Shown here: positions 33,795-42,070 of the stretch, in pieces
How the letters are laid out: each line of letters begins with the position of its first letter
Position numbering within the stretch: the stretch's first letter is position 1
Assembly (NCBI GenBank): GCA_009778695.1
Contig: WRFS01000016.1
Coordinates: 1 to 42,070, forward strand
Source of the DNA: Oscillospiraceae bacterium
GTDB lineage: Bacteria; Bacillota; Clostridia; TANB77; CAG-508
Direction: 5' to 3'
DNA length: 42,070 nt
Notes under the pieces: model-generated
Seen by the model: the letters and a program-made list of their open reading frames with translations, nothing else
Told to the model about the DNA's origin: nothing
Databases searched by the model: none
Program-made: the position numbers and the translations under genes

Positions 33795-35529
33795 ATGAAA
33801 AAACTAATAAGAAAAGAAAAAGGTATAACCTTAATAGCTTTAATAATAACCGTAATCGTAATGTTGATTTTAGCAGGGGTTGCAATAGGAGCACTAACAG
33901 GTAGTAATGGGTTAATTGGGAAAGTACAAAGTTCGGCAAATAAATATAATGCAGCAGCATACAAAGAACAATTAGACACGGATATAATAGATGCTCAAAT
34001 GCAATTTTGGCAGGCTAATAGTAATGCATCAACGCCAACTGACCTTACATCAGTGCTAGAAGAAAAAGGATATGCAGTAACGGATAATGGAGATGGAACC
34101 ATAACCGTAGAAAAAGATGGAGGAACAGCAGTAATAAATTCAGACTTCACCACAACTGTAGAAGGAGTAGCAACGAATACGACAACAAATACGACAACAA
34201 ACCAGCAAGAAACAAATACTGATACAGGAGTAAACAATATAGTAACGCCACCAGTGACACCCCCAACGGTAAATTTGGGAAATGCAGATGGAAGTTGGAA
34301 TGGAACAGTGGATACGCCCGTACTAGCGTCTGGAATGACACCAGTGGCATGGGATGCAAGTAATAATGAGATAACGCCAACAACAGAAGCAGAATGGTAT
34401 AATTATGCAAATAATAAATGGGCGAATGCCAAAACAGCAGACGGAAGTTATTGGGTATGGATACCAAGATATGAATATAAAATAGATTATACAGGAGTGG
34501 AACAAGGGGTAAATACAGATATTACAAAAGCAGGAAAAATAGATGTAAGATTTATAAGTGTAAATACAAAATCTGGTTCAAGTGGTTATACAACAGATTC
34601 AAGTGGAATAACAAGAAGCTCGGATGGATATATAATACATCCAGCGTTTACAAACAATGTAAACCAAGGTGGATGGGATAGTGAAATATCTGGAATATGG
34701 GTAGCAAAATATGAAATGAGTATGGAAGATAATGCTGGAACAAATGTAAATACATCTAATGAAACAATAGGAAATGTAGCATTATCAACTGCAGTAAAGG
34801 CAGTAAGTAAGCCGGGTGTAATAGCTTGGACATATATAAATATAGCAAATTGTTATGAAAACTCACTTGATTATGGAAACAGTATAAGTCATTCAAATTA
34901 CAATAGTCACTTAGAAAAAAATAGTGAATGGGGAGCAGTGGCATATTTAACACATAGTCAATATGGAAGAAATGGGATAGAAGTAACAACAAATAATAAT
35001 TCATCATTGATAATAGGAGGGGGAGCAGGAGAAGCATATAAAACAAATACAAACCAAAGTTCGACAGGTAATACAAGTGGGATATATGATTTAAGTGGTT
35101 GTACATGGGAATATGTAGCAGGATTTAATAAAGCATATTCTGGAATATACTATACAGATTCAAGTTATTTAAGTGAGAGTGGAACAGATTTTGCAAGTAC
35201 AGGAGGAAATAGTACAAAATATGCAACAGCATATAGCAATAGTACAAACACATACTATTATGCAACAACTATAACAGATTTTACAAATATAGGAGGTGTT
35301 GCTGTAGACGTATCACATATAGGTGACGGAATGCACGAGGTTTGGATAAGTGGCGAGTATAGATGGTTTTCAGACTGCTCTCATTTCGTTAGTACGTACG
35401 GGGGTCCGTTCTTCGAGCGTGGTGGTGCTGCCGGCATCGGGGCAAGTGCTGGTATTTTCTCTTCGAACGTCATGTATCGGCTATGCTATCGGCGGCAGCA
35501 GCTTTCGTGTGGTGCTAATTCCGCAGTAA
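33795..35529 (+). CDS. Prepilin-like DGR target with C-type-lectin fold, +1 shift at CGG
   Basis: 577 residues with a shift. The N-terminus KGITLIALIITVIVMLILAG is a type IV prepilin-like signal. A variable linker leads to an FGE/C-type-lectin fold (SYWVWIPRYEYKIDY, YDLSGCTWEYVAGF, HEVWISGEYRWFSD). The last part (about 35390-35526) is suddenly GC-rich and reads GPFFERGGAAGIGASAGIF, as in variable regions of diversity-generating retroelements. An in-frame CGG follows at 35478-35480. The zero frame gives an atypical end up to 35552. Skipping the C gives GYAIGGSSFRVVLIPQ with TAA 35527-35529, the standard DGR ending. RBS AAGGAG. It probably displays a variable binding surface outside the cell. 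Confidence 0.82.
35390..35526 (+). other. Putative DGR variable region
   Basis: The base composition changes sharply from AT-rich to GC-rich inside one gene, and the A content drops. This is expected when reverse transcription replaces template adenines at random. The peptide pattern (PFFERGG, AGIF, GYA, SFRVVLIP) matches known variable regions. The last 20 bases or so (TTTCGTGTGGTGCTAATTCC) would be the constant end used for homing. No template repeat or reverse transcriptase is visible in this window. The boundaries are approximate. Confidence 0.7.
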
Positions 35530-35627
35530 CTTTGAGTAATGCTAATTGGTAAAGAAAGTACAATAGAATGGCTTAATCCGTAGAAAATATGGGGTTTATG
35601 TATATAAATGTTATAAAAATGTAATAA

Positions 35628-35668
35628 AAATAAAATATTTCAGCATTTTTTGCTGAAATATTTTATTT
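35628..35668 (+). terminator. Terminator of the DGR target gene
   Basis: An 18-bp perfect stem AAATAAAATATTTCAGCA (35628-35645) / TGCTGAAATATTTTATTT (35651-35668) with a T-rich loop. It is strong but AT-rich. Confidence 0.85.
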
Positions 35669-35728
35669 CCGTAAATTCCCAGGGAATAAAATACTTTTAA
35701 TTCGAAAATAACCTTATTGAATTTTATC

Positions 35729-35757
35729 TTGCAATTTGTTAAACTTAAGGCTATAAA
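35729..35757 (+). promoter_or_regulatory. Promoter of the surface protein and sortase genes
   Basis: TTGCAA at 35729-35734, a 17-base spacer and TATAAA at 35752-35757, 29 bases before the ATG at 35787, with AGGAG following. Confidence 0.7.
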
Positions 35758-35786
35758 GAAAGTCTATAAAGATAGGAGAATATAGT

Positions 35787-38714
35787 ATGAGAAAACGAAT
35801 TATAACATCTATTTTATTGTGTTTGGTTTTAATAACAAATACATTCAATTTAAAGAATTATGCAGTTCCGTCTGCCACAACAGGTCCGTCTGCCACAATA
35901 AATCCAGATGCCACAATAAATTTAGTGCAAAATCCAGGCTTTGAAGATAATTCGGCAACAATGGTTACACCGCCTAAAAATAACTTTTTAGACCCAAGTG
36001 GAGTGGCACCTTGGGAAACAACAGACAGTCTAAATCAAATAGAAGTATGGCAGAGTGGATTTACACCAGGCATTCCAGGTGGAGTTACTTTTACTGCACA
36101 TAGCGGAGACTGGTTTGCAGAAATTAATGCAAATTCTGTAGCAACATTATATCAACAAGTTGCCGCTGTTCCAGGAGGATTATACAAATGGGGCGTATGG
36201 CATATGGGACGTAATGGTGATGACACGATGCACATTTATATAAATGGAGTTGCAATGTATCCATATGTAGATGGAAAACAATCAGATAACCTAGACCTTA
36301 CAGATGGGCAAGCAGTATGGGGAAATCATATGGGATATTACATGCTACCGATTACTTCTGACCAAACTTCTATGGACTTCCAAATGCAAGCTATTTCAAC
36401 AGCAAATGGTATAAATGCACAAGGAAACTTCGTAGATGATGCATCACTATATTTAATAGTAGAACCAACAATACAATACCTACATGTTGGAGATCCAACA
36501 CCAGCAGATGATACATTAGCTATTTTTGCAACGGGAAATCCAGATGGGTATACATGTAGTTATGCAGATCCAAATCAGTTTGGAGATACAGTCGACAAAG
36601 CTGGAACAAATAATGTTTTAGTAGATATCTATGATAAAGATGGAAATTTAATTGGAACGGTTACTTCTACAATTGTTGCATCAGCAGATTTGAATGTACA
36701 ATATGTAGATGAAAATGGAAATAATTTACAAACATTTGATACGGTAACATATTATCAAGAGAATTCAACGCCAGACCCAACTGAAACACTAGAGACATAT
36801 GATGTTACACCAACTGGAGATATTACAATAGATGGATTAACATATGTATATGACAAAATACAAGCGGGTAGTGACCCGGTAACGGGAACAATGGATACAG
36901 ATAAAAATGTTGTAGCGGTTTTAAAATTAAAAGAGTATGCGACAACAGAAAAATATCAAACAGAGGATGGCACACCATTATTACCAGACAAAACAGGAAC
37001 AATAAAATCGGGGGATACTTTAACTGGTACTACTGAAACTGTACCTAAATATCAACCAATAGGATATAAAGTAAATGGAGGCTCTTTAATAGTTACACCA
37101 AGCACTCCAAGTATTCCAAATGTACAAGAAGATACAACTATTATATATATTTATATTCCTATTACTTATAAAATAACAGAAAATTATCAAGACACTGCTG
37201 GTACAAGTTTAGCGGATGAAAAAGATACCACAGCAAATGCAGGAGATAAATTTGATGGAACGGTTCAAGATATTCCAAATTATACTCTTAAAGAATACAC
37301 TCTTAATGGTGTTAAGCAAACAGGAACTACTGCTCCAAGCATTGCAGATGTGGAAGGAAATTACGATATAGTATATATATATGAAAAGAACCAATATACA
37401 ATAACAGAGCAATTCCAAACTATGGCAGGAACAACTTTATCACCAGATGTAAATACTACAAAAGATGTAGGGGATGATTTTACTGGTACACCTAAAACTT
37501 TACCTAAATATCAACAAATAGGGTATAAAATAGATAATGGGACTATAGTACTTGACACTGCACCAACTATCACAAATATTCAAGATAATACAACTATTAC
37601 ATATATTTATACTCCTATTAATTATAAAATAACAGAAAATTATCAAGATACTACTGGTACGAGTTTAGCGGATGAAAAAGATACCAGAGCAAATGCAGGA
37701 GATGGATTTACTGGAACGGTTCAAGACATTGCAAATTATACTATTAAAGGCTATAAGCTTGATGGCGGAGATATGACGGAAGGAATACCAAGTATAGCGG
37801 ATGTAGAAGGAGACCACGATATAGTATATATATATGATAAAATACAATATACAGTAACGGAGCAGTACCAAGACACTGCTGGAAATACTTTATTACCTAA
37901 TGTAGATACAACAAAAAATGTAGGAGATGGATTTACTGGAACGGTTAAAGATATTACAAGTTACACATATCAAGGATATACGATTAATGGCGGCGTTATG
38001 CAGTCAGGAACACCAAGTATTCAAAATATACAAGGAAGTCAAAATATAGTATACATATATAAGAAAACTCCAACTCCAGCTCCTACAGTTGTTGAAGAAA
38101 CTCCAGATTATACAGTTGTTGAGCATTATCAAACGCCAGACGGAGCAATTCTAATTCCTAGCGTAAATACTACAAAACAACCAGGAGACAATTTTTCTGG
38201 AAATGTAGAAACTATACCAGGTTACCACATAACAGGATACTCAATAGATGGTGGACCGATACAAACTGGTATGCCTAGTCTTTCTGATATAAATAACAAC
38301 CATAATATAGTTTATACATATGAAAAAGACCCAGACCCAGTGATAACATATGTGGTTACTGAAAACTATCAAACACCAGATGGAACTATTTTAGTACCTA
38401 GTAAAGATACAACAAAAAATGCAGGAGATAATTTTGATGGTGTTCCATCAACTATACCTGGCTATACTTATCAAGGATATACGATAGATGGTGGGGCAAT
38501 ACAGCCTGGTAACCCTAGCATAGAAGATATACAAAGTGACAAAAAAATAAATTATATTTATCAAGAAGTTGTAAATCCAACTCCAATTCCTAAGACAGGA
38601 GAATCTGATATTTATAAATATTACATTTTAATTGGGGGAATTGCACTTACAATTTTTGCCATCGGATATGAGATAATTTTTAAAAAAGGAAACCGTAATG
38701 AGAATTATAATTAG
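35787..38714 (+). CDS. Sortase-anchored MucBP-type surface protein
   Basis: 975 residues. A signal peptide ends near NYA (about 27). A jelly-roll-like domain opens with NLVQNPGFEDN (about 48-230), as in carbohydrate-binding modules. A linker region and seven MucBP-like repeats of about 65-75 residues follow (from about 390 to 925). Each opens with a pattern such as TENYQDTAGTSLAD and closes with IVYIYEK. The C-terminus has IPKTGES, a membrane helix and the basic tail KKGNRNENYN: a sorting signal of the xPxTG type. The sortase gene overlaps its 3' end by 17 bases and is the likely partner. Putative mucus or glycan adhesin. Confidence 0.85.
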   Translation: MRKRIITSILLCLVLITNTFNLKNYAVPSATTGPSATINPDATINLVQNPGFEDNSATMVTPPKNNFLDPSGVAPWETTDSLNQIEVWQSGFTPGIPGGVTFTAHSGDWFAEINANSVATLYQQVAAVPGGLYKWGVWHMGRNGDDTMHIYINGVAMYPYVDGKQSDNLDLTDGQAVWGNHMGYYMLPITSDQTSMDFQMQAISTANGINAQGNFVDDASLYLIVEPTIQYLHVGDPTPADDTLAIFATGNPDGYTCSYADPNQFGDTVDKAGTNNVLVDIYDKDGNLIGTVTSTIVASADLNVQYVDENGNNLQTFDTVTYYQENSTPDPTETLETYDVTPTGDITIDGLTYVYDKIQAGSDPVTGTMDTDKNVVAVLKLKEYATTEKYQTEDGTPLLPDKTGTIKSGDTLTGTTETVPKYQPIGYKVNGGSLIVTPSTPSIPNVQEDTTIIYIYIPITYKITENYQDTAGTSLADEKDTTANAGDKFDGTVQDIPNYTLKEYTLNGVKQTGTTAPSIADVEGNYDIVYIYEKNQYTITEQFQTMAGTTLSPDVNTTKDVGDDFTGTPKTLPKYQQIGYKIDNGTIVLDTAPTITNIQDNTTITYIYTPINYKITENYQDTTGTSLADEKDTRANAGDGFTGTVQDIANYTIKGYKLDGGDMTEGIPSIADVEGDHDIVYIYDKIQYTVTEQYQDTAGNTLLPNVDTTKNVGDGFTGTVKDITSYTYQGYTINGGVMQSGTPSIQNIQGSQNIVYIYKKTPTPAPTVVEETPDYTVVEHYQTPDGAILIPSVNTTKQPGDNFSGNVETIPGYHITGYSIDGGPIQTGMPSLSDINNNHNIVYTYEKDPDPVITYVVTENYQTPDGTILVPSKDTTKNAGDNFDGVPSTIPGYTYQGYTIDGGAIQPGNPSIEDIQSDKKINYIYQEVVNPTPIPKTGESDIYKYYILIGGIALTIFAIGYEIIFKKGNRNENYN

Positions 38715-39510
38715 AAAGAGATTAGTTATTTATATTATAATATTAATTGCCTTATTAATGGCTGTTTTTACACTTTTTTCTTATGATAAAAGTGTTGCAG
38801 CGGTTCAAGATGCTAAATTAGCAGCGGGAGTGCAAAGTTTCTTTGACCAAATAGATGTTGGGGTTCAAGATACAGGTGCTCAAGATACAGGTATTCAAGA
38901 TACAGGTGCTCAAGGTACAGGTGTACAAGATACAGGTGTACAAGATGCAGATGCACAAAATACAGGCGCACAAGATGCAGATGCACAAAATATAGGCACT
39001 CAAAATACAGGCACTCAAAATATAGGTACTCAAAATATAGGTGTTCAAAATATAGGTGTTCAAAATACAACTGCACAAAAGAACACTTCTACTTCTAAAA
39101 CCGCAAAGATTGATGGACAAACGATTTTAGGCGTTATAAAAATTAGTAAAATTAACATACAGTATCCAATTATTCAATATGTTAATGAAAATTCATTAGA
39201 TATAGCAATTTGTAAATATTCGAGCGATAAAAATTTAAATGATTTTGGAAATGTAGTAATTATTGGACACAATATGCTTAGCGGATTAATGTTCCATAAG
39301 CTAGATAAATTGGGTAATGGAGATAGCATCCAAATTACAGATGCTACAGGGCAAACAATTACATACAAAGTAAATGATACTTATATTATAAATCCAACCG
39401 AAACGGATTGTTTAAAGACCACAGATTCAACAAAAAGAGAAATAACTTTAATTACATGTTGTACAAATAATTTTAACAAAAGGCTTGTGATAAAGGCTGT
39501 ACAAGTGTAA
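38698..39510 (+). CDS. Class D-like sortase with repetitive linker
   Basis: 270 residues after AAAGGAAACC. One membrane helix (about 10-28), then a spacer of 14 pentapeptides of the form xQ[D/N]TG (residues 56-125), unusual for a sortase. The catalytic domain begins near 140 (TILGVIKISKINIQYPI). It has His191 in VVIIGHNM, Cys254 in TLITC and Arg262 eight residues later: the complete His-Cys-Arg set. It should cut the IPKTG signal of the protein encoded upstream and attach it to the cell wall. The two genes overlap and are translationally coupled. Confidence 0.88.
   Translation: MRIIIRKRLVIYIIILIALLMAVFTLFSYDKSVAAVQDAKLAAGVQSFFDQIDVGVQDTGAQDTGIQDTGAQGTGVQDTGVQDADAQNTGAQDADAQNIGTQNTGTQNIGTQNIGVQNIGVQNTTAQKNTSTSKTAKIDGQTILGVIKISKINIQYPIIQYVNENSLDIAICKYSSDKNLNDFGNVVIIGHNMLSGLMFHKLDKLGNGDSIQITDATGQTITYKVNDTYIINPTETDCLKTTDSTKREITLITCCTNNFNKRLVIKAVQV
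38863..39072 (+). repeat. Fourteen 15-bp coding repeats in the sortase linker
   Basis: 210 bp made of GTTCAAGATACAGGT-type units that vary at several positions. They encode xQDTG, xQNTG, xQNIG and xQDAD. The unit size of five codons keeps the frame when copies are gained or lost, so linker length could vary between strains and change how far the catalytic domain reaches. Confidence 0.85.
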
Positions 39511-39617
39511 AAAAATTTTTGTATTAAACTTATTAATGAAGAATAATATTTTTTATGGGGGTAACAACGTGGAAATATTATTAAATACAACATTAATAAG
39601 TTTATTTTTTGGAACAT
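39501..39617 (+). repeat. Left copy of the 117-bp direct repeat around the AbiE cassette
   Basis: Matches 41556-41672 with two differences. It includes the last bases of the sortase gene, the intergenic region and the first codons of the ZIP gene (GTG at 39569), which break off at 39617. The ZIP gene start here is a dead copy. Confidence 0.93.
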
Positions 39618-39626
39618 ACAAAAGAA

Positions 39627-39710
39627 ATGCAAGAAATCTTTAGAGACATAAAGAAAGTACAAGATACTAAAATAGAAATTGATATAGAAAAATTAGTAAG
39701 CGTTAATTGA
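39627..39710 (+). pseudogene. C-terminal gene remnant at the cassette edge
   Basis: 27 codons (MQEIFRDIKKVQDTKIEIDI, then EKLVSVN and TGA). The frame is open to the left up to the repeat junction, and no promoter or ribosome site is present. It looks like the end of a gene truncated when the cassette was inserted. The family cannot be named. Confidence 0.4.
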
Positions 39711-39735
39711 CAAAAATAATTTTATAGCGTATAAT
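39707..39735 (+). promoter_or_regulatory. Promoter of the abiE pair
   Basis: TTGACA at 39707-39712, a 17-base spacer and TATAAT at 39730-39735: almost consensus, 70 bases before the ATG at 39805. Confidence 0.85.
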
Positions 39736-39783
39736 ATTACTATATTGTGAAATAATAATAAAAAATATCACTACAAAGTAATA
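39735..39783 (+). promoter_or_regulatory. Inverted repeat, possible AbiEi operator
   Basis: TATTACTATATTGTGA (39735-39750) and, inverted, TCACTACAAAGTAATA (39768-39783) match at 13 of 16 positions. They begin at the -10 box and cover the start of transcription. AbiEi antitoxins are known to repress their own operon by binding inverted repeats, so this is a good operator candidate. Confidence 0.6.
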
Positions 39784-39804
39784 CTGTGAAAGAGGCAAAG
39801 AAAT

Positions 39805-40455
39805 ATGAATTGTTATAATATTGTTTTGAATTATATAGATATCATAGAAAATGATGAGCCAATCTTTATTGAAGATGTAAAAAAACATGTGGCTACTTTT
39901 TATAATGGGAAAGACCTAACAAAGGTATTTAATAATGTAAAAGCGGTTTTAAATAGACTAAAAAAAGAAAAGAAGATTGCACAGGCGGAAAAAGGAATAT
40001 ATTATAAACCTACAATGACCATTTGGGGTAGAGAAACAGTGCCACCATTTCATAAGATTAGACGATATAAATATATAATAGATAAAGATGGAAATATGAA
40101 AGGATATGTAACAGGAGCAAAGCTTTTTAATTTAATGGGATTAACAACGCAGGTGCCACGAAATATGGATATAGCAACAAATGCTTGTCCTAATAATAAT
40201 AAATATGAAATTGATAAATATAATGTTGTTATTAGAAAACCTAAAATAAAAGTAACAAATGATAATTATATGTATTTGCAATTATTGGATATTTTAGCAA
40301 ATAATGATAGAATACATGTGGAAGTCGAGAATGAAGAAGAAATACTATATAACTATATAGAAGAATATAAATTAAATTTTGAAAAGTTATTAAAATATGC
40401 AAGAGAAACAAACAACAAGAAGGCGTTAAATAAGTTGTGGATTCTTGCAAGATAG
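39805..40455 (+). CDS. abiEi: AbiEi-type antitoxin
   Basis: 216 residues. An N-terminal winged-helix part (FNNVKAVLNRLKKEKKIAQA then EKGIYYKP) leads into the 'transcriptional regulator, AbiEi antitoxin' type core with GYVTGAKLFNLMGLTTQVPR and MDIATNA. It would repress its own operon and block the toxin. The next gene, 8 bases later, encodes the nucleotidyltransferase partner. The family (DUF6088-like) is assigned from pattern and context. Confidence 0.82.
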   Translation: MNCYNIVLNYIDIIENDEPIFIEDVKKHVATFYNGKDLTKVFNNVKAVLNRLKKEKKIAQAEKGIYYKPTMTIWGRETVPPFHKIRRYKYIIDKDGNMKGYVTGAKLFNLMGLTTQVPRNMDIATNACPNNNKYEIDKYNVVIRKPKIKVTNDNYMYLQLLDILANNDRIHVEVENEEEILYNYIEEYKLNFEKLLKYARETNNKKALNKLWILAR

Positions 40456-40463
40456 GAGTTTTT

Positions 40464-41405
40464 ATGTATTTACATTTACAAAAGGAACAATTTATAGATC
40501 TTATAAACTCAATAAAAATGAATACGAATATTCCAGATGATTTATTGGAGAAAGATTATTACGTATGTTTAGTTTTAAGAGAGTTAGCAAAAAATCAAGA
40601 TTATTTAAAGGCATATTTTAAAGGCGGAACGGCATTATATAAAATGATAGATAATATGAATAGATTCTCTGAAGATATTGATTTAACTGTAGAAGTAATC
40701 GAAGGGAACTCTAAAACAAGCAATAAGAAAAGATTAGAGAAATCAGCACTAGGATATGAAATTGAAGGGCTGGAATTACAAAAAGATAAATGTGATCAGA
40801 GAATGTCTAAGAGTATAACAGCATTTTATAAATACAATTCTGCATTCGAGGGTGCTGATATTCCATTACATAAAGCAGGAGAAGTGCAAGTAGAGGCTAC
40901 ATCATTTACAGTAAGTGAACCAACTGAAATTTGTATAGTAGAACCACTTATATATAAATTTGCAAGTGAACAAGAGAAATCAATATTAGAGAAAGAGTTT
41001 AATATAGGTAAATTTAAAATTATAACTCAAAAATTGGAAAGAATATTTATAGACAAATTATTTGCATCACAACTATATTTTGCAAAGTCAGAATATGTGG
41101 ATTTAGCAAAGCATTTATATGATATTACAATACTAATGAGGCAAGATAAAATTCAGAAATTATTTGAAAATAAAGGAGAATTTAATCAAATAGTTGGATA
41201 TAAAAGAAAAGAAGAAACATTTAGGTATGGTGGAGTGGATGAAAAGATTGCAATAAAAGACTTTGGATATTTTAATATGGAATATAATGAGGAGTTTTTA
41301 AAGGATTTCAACTATATGCAGGATAAATATATTTACAATTCTGAATATAGAATTAGTGTTGATGAAGTAAAAGAGGCATTAAATCAGATACAAAGAAAAG
41401 TATAA
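40464..41405 (+). CDS. abiEii: AbiEii-type nucleotidyltransferase toxin
   Basis: 313 residues. AGGAG precedes the ATG at 40464; an earlier GTG at 40437 lies inside the antitoxin gene. The start LLEKDYYVCLVLRELA and YFKGGTALYKMIDNMNRFSE followed by DIDLTV show the GG[T]xL...DxDL nucleotidyltransferase motif of AbiEii/MenT toxins, which add nucleotides to tRNA. Later conserved parts (EPLIYKFASEQ, KIDKLF-like FIDKLFASQLY) are also present. The gene is complete. A type IV toxin-antitoxin and phage defence role follows from the family. Confidence 0.87.
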   Translation: MYLHLQKEQFIDLINSIKMNTNIPDDLLEKDYYVCLVLRELAKNQDYLKAYFKGGTALYKMIDNMNRFSEDIDLTVEVIEGNSKTSNKKRLEKSALGYEIEGLELQKDKCDQRMSKSITAFYKYNSAFEGADIPLHKAGEVQVEATSFTVSEPTEICIVEPLIYKFASEQEKSILEKEFNIGKFKIITQKLERIFIDKLFASQLYFAKSEYVDLAKHLYDITILMRQDKIQKLFENKGEFNQIVGYKRKEETFRYGGVDEKIAIKDFGYFNMEYNEEFLKDFNYMQDKYIYNSEYRISVDEVKEALNQIQRKV

Positions 41406-41425
41406 GCGAAGAAATGGAGGTAATT

Positions 41426-41467
41426 ATGCAGCACGAAATGCAATTAAAGGGAAAACCATCAATATGA
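41426..41467 (+). pseudogene. Start of a lost ASCH-like gene
   Basis: GGAGG and an ATG open 13 codons (MQHEMQLKGKPSI) that resemble the first residues of ASCH-domain proteins, then stop. It lies behind the toxin gene inside the cassette. The rest of the gene is missing, so this is only a trace. Confidence 0.35.
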
Positions 41468-41555
41468 AAACTTGTAATATGCAGGGCGTGGAGCTATCCA
41501 CAATAAATATCGTTTAATATTTCAACTACGAAACTATAATTATAAAAAAGCTTTA

Positions 41556-41672
41556 ACAAGTGTAAAATAATTTTTGTATTAAACTTATTAATGAAGAATA
41601 ATATTTTTTATGGGGGTAACAACGTGGAAATATTATTAAATACAACATTAATAAGTTTATTTTTTGGGACAT
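41556..41672 (+). repeat. Right copy of the 117-bp direct repeat
   Basis: The partner of 39501-39617, 2055 bp apart. Here the ZIP gene continues normally after the repeat, so this copy joins the cassette to the intact gene. Confidence 0.93.
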
Positions 41673-42070
41673 TTGGAACTACAATAGGAGGAGTTATAGG
41701 AATAAGTTTTAAATCCACTTCAAATAAATTTTTAAGTTTTGTACTAGAATTTGCGGCGGGTTTAATGATTGCAATAATATGTTTTGAATTGATTCCAAAG
41801 GCAATAGAAATCTCTAATATCTTTAACATTATTATAGCAATACTTGTTGGAGTGGCAATGATGATTTTTTGTGACAATATGGTCAAATACAGATACAGCA
41901 AAAAAACTAATGTACAAGTGAATTCGTTATTGAGAACAGGAATTGTAGTGGGTATAGGGTTAGCCATACACAATTTTCCTGAACGGACTAGCTATTGGTT
42001 CTGGCTTTGATGTGTCGCCGGTATTGGGCTATTCTCTAGCAATAGCAATAGCTCTGCATGATATCCCAGA
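41624..42070 (+). CDS. ZIP family metal transporter, partial, +1 shift at CGG
   Basis: It runs off the window; 148 residues are visible. I choose GTG 41624 because GGGGG lies seven bases before it; the ATG at 41591 lacks a site. Several helices are visible, with a Gly-rich start (FGTFGTTIGGVIGI). The zero frame stops at 42010, eight codons after an in-frame CGG at 41984-41986 (GAA-CGG-A). Skipping the C gives HNFPEGLAIGSGF, which is the signature of ZIP helix IV with metal-binding His, Asn and Glu, then a helix ending ALHDIPE, the helix V signature. This is the clearest frameshift case, since the conserved motif spans the join. It probably imports zinc or another divalent metal. Confidence 0.9.

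Noticed and set aside
33795..35552. DGR target ending at 35552 in the zero frame
   Set aside because: The last 25 residues (YRLCYRRQQLS and on) do not fit the C-type-lectin end and hold three CGG codons. The shifted end SFRVVLIP is canonical.
33795..35786. Template repeat or reverse transcriptase of the DGR
   Set aside because: I looked for a second copy of the variable region and for RT motifs (YxDD context) in the translated frames and saw neither. They must be elsewhere if present.
38813..39120. Minus-strand open frames over the sortase linker
   Set aside because: They are antisense to a 15-bp repeat array and simply mirror its periodicity.

Overview
The window is AT-rich DNA from a low-GC Firmicute, most likely an uncultivated gut-type member of the Clostridia. 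This rests on gene order and gene content, not on any search. The orders SRP RNA-dnaX-ybaB-recR and radC-mreBCD-mrdA-minC are typical of Firmicutes. So are the SipW/TasA secretion genes, the sortase with its sorting signal, the strong GGAGG ribosome sites, the TTG starts and the TTGACA-17-TATAAT promoters. The taxon itself is not proven.

Layout. 1-2000: 3' part of a repeat-rich surface protein. 2060-4010: a DUF4143-type ATPase and a membrane-anchored PsbP-like protein, both on the minus strand. 4440-6520: a membrane protein, a putative zinc peptidase and tRNA-Glu. 6720-7250: gene debris (ORF6N and DUF1016 pieces), then tRNA-Thr and an SDH/ClpP-fold protein. 8460-14410: the cell-shape operon radC-mreB-mreC-mreD-mrdA-minC, interrupted by a palindromic repeat. 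14800-20890: a secreted and surface cluster with a caspase-like protein, a membrane-anchored cohesin-like protein, a dockerin protein and a papain-like peptidase ending in a dockerin. 20940-24870: SRP RNA, dnaX, ybaB, a HEPN/MNT pair and recR. 24840-26820: a glycosyltransferase and a VanW lipoprotein. 27040-31580: an unknown coiled-coil protein and the TasA-SipW-DUF5305-TasA operon. 31590-33770: prfA and a DUF362 ferredoxin. 33795-35530: a prepilin-like protein whose end looks like a diversity-generating-retroelement variable region. 35720-39510: a MucBP-type surface protein with its sortase. 39500-41670: an AbiE toxin-antitoxin cassette between 117-bp direct repeats. 41624-end: a ZIP metal transporter, cut by the window edge.

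The most striking observation concerns the codon CGG. Apart from the VanW gene, CGG occurs in frame only seven times in the genes I read. Each time the reading frame then breaks, and skipping one base (C, then GGN read as Gly) restores a convincing protein. The sites are in six genes: the ATPase, the membrane protein at 4494, SipW (two sites), the second TasA-like protein, the DGR target and the ZIP transporter. Six sites are CGG-A and one is CGG-C. The two exceptions are both CGG-G in the vanW gene, which looks foreign. This suggests that CGG has no normal decoding in this organism and acts as a +1 frameshift signal, or that CGGN is read as a four-base glycine codon. I give these genes as full-length CDSs with one or two shifts and not as pseudogenes.

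The other main themes are a small cohesin-dockerin peptidase system, a DGR target without its reverse transcriptase in view, and several families of dispersed palindromic elements. One of these inserts in frame into dnaX, and one keeps its stem complementary while the stem sequence changes between copies.
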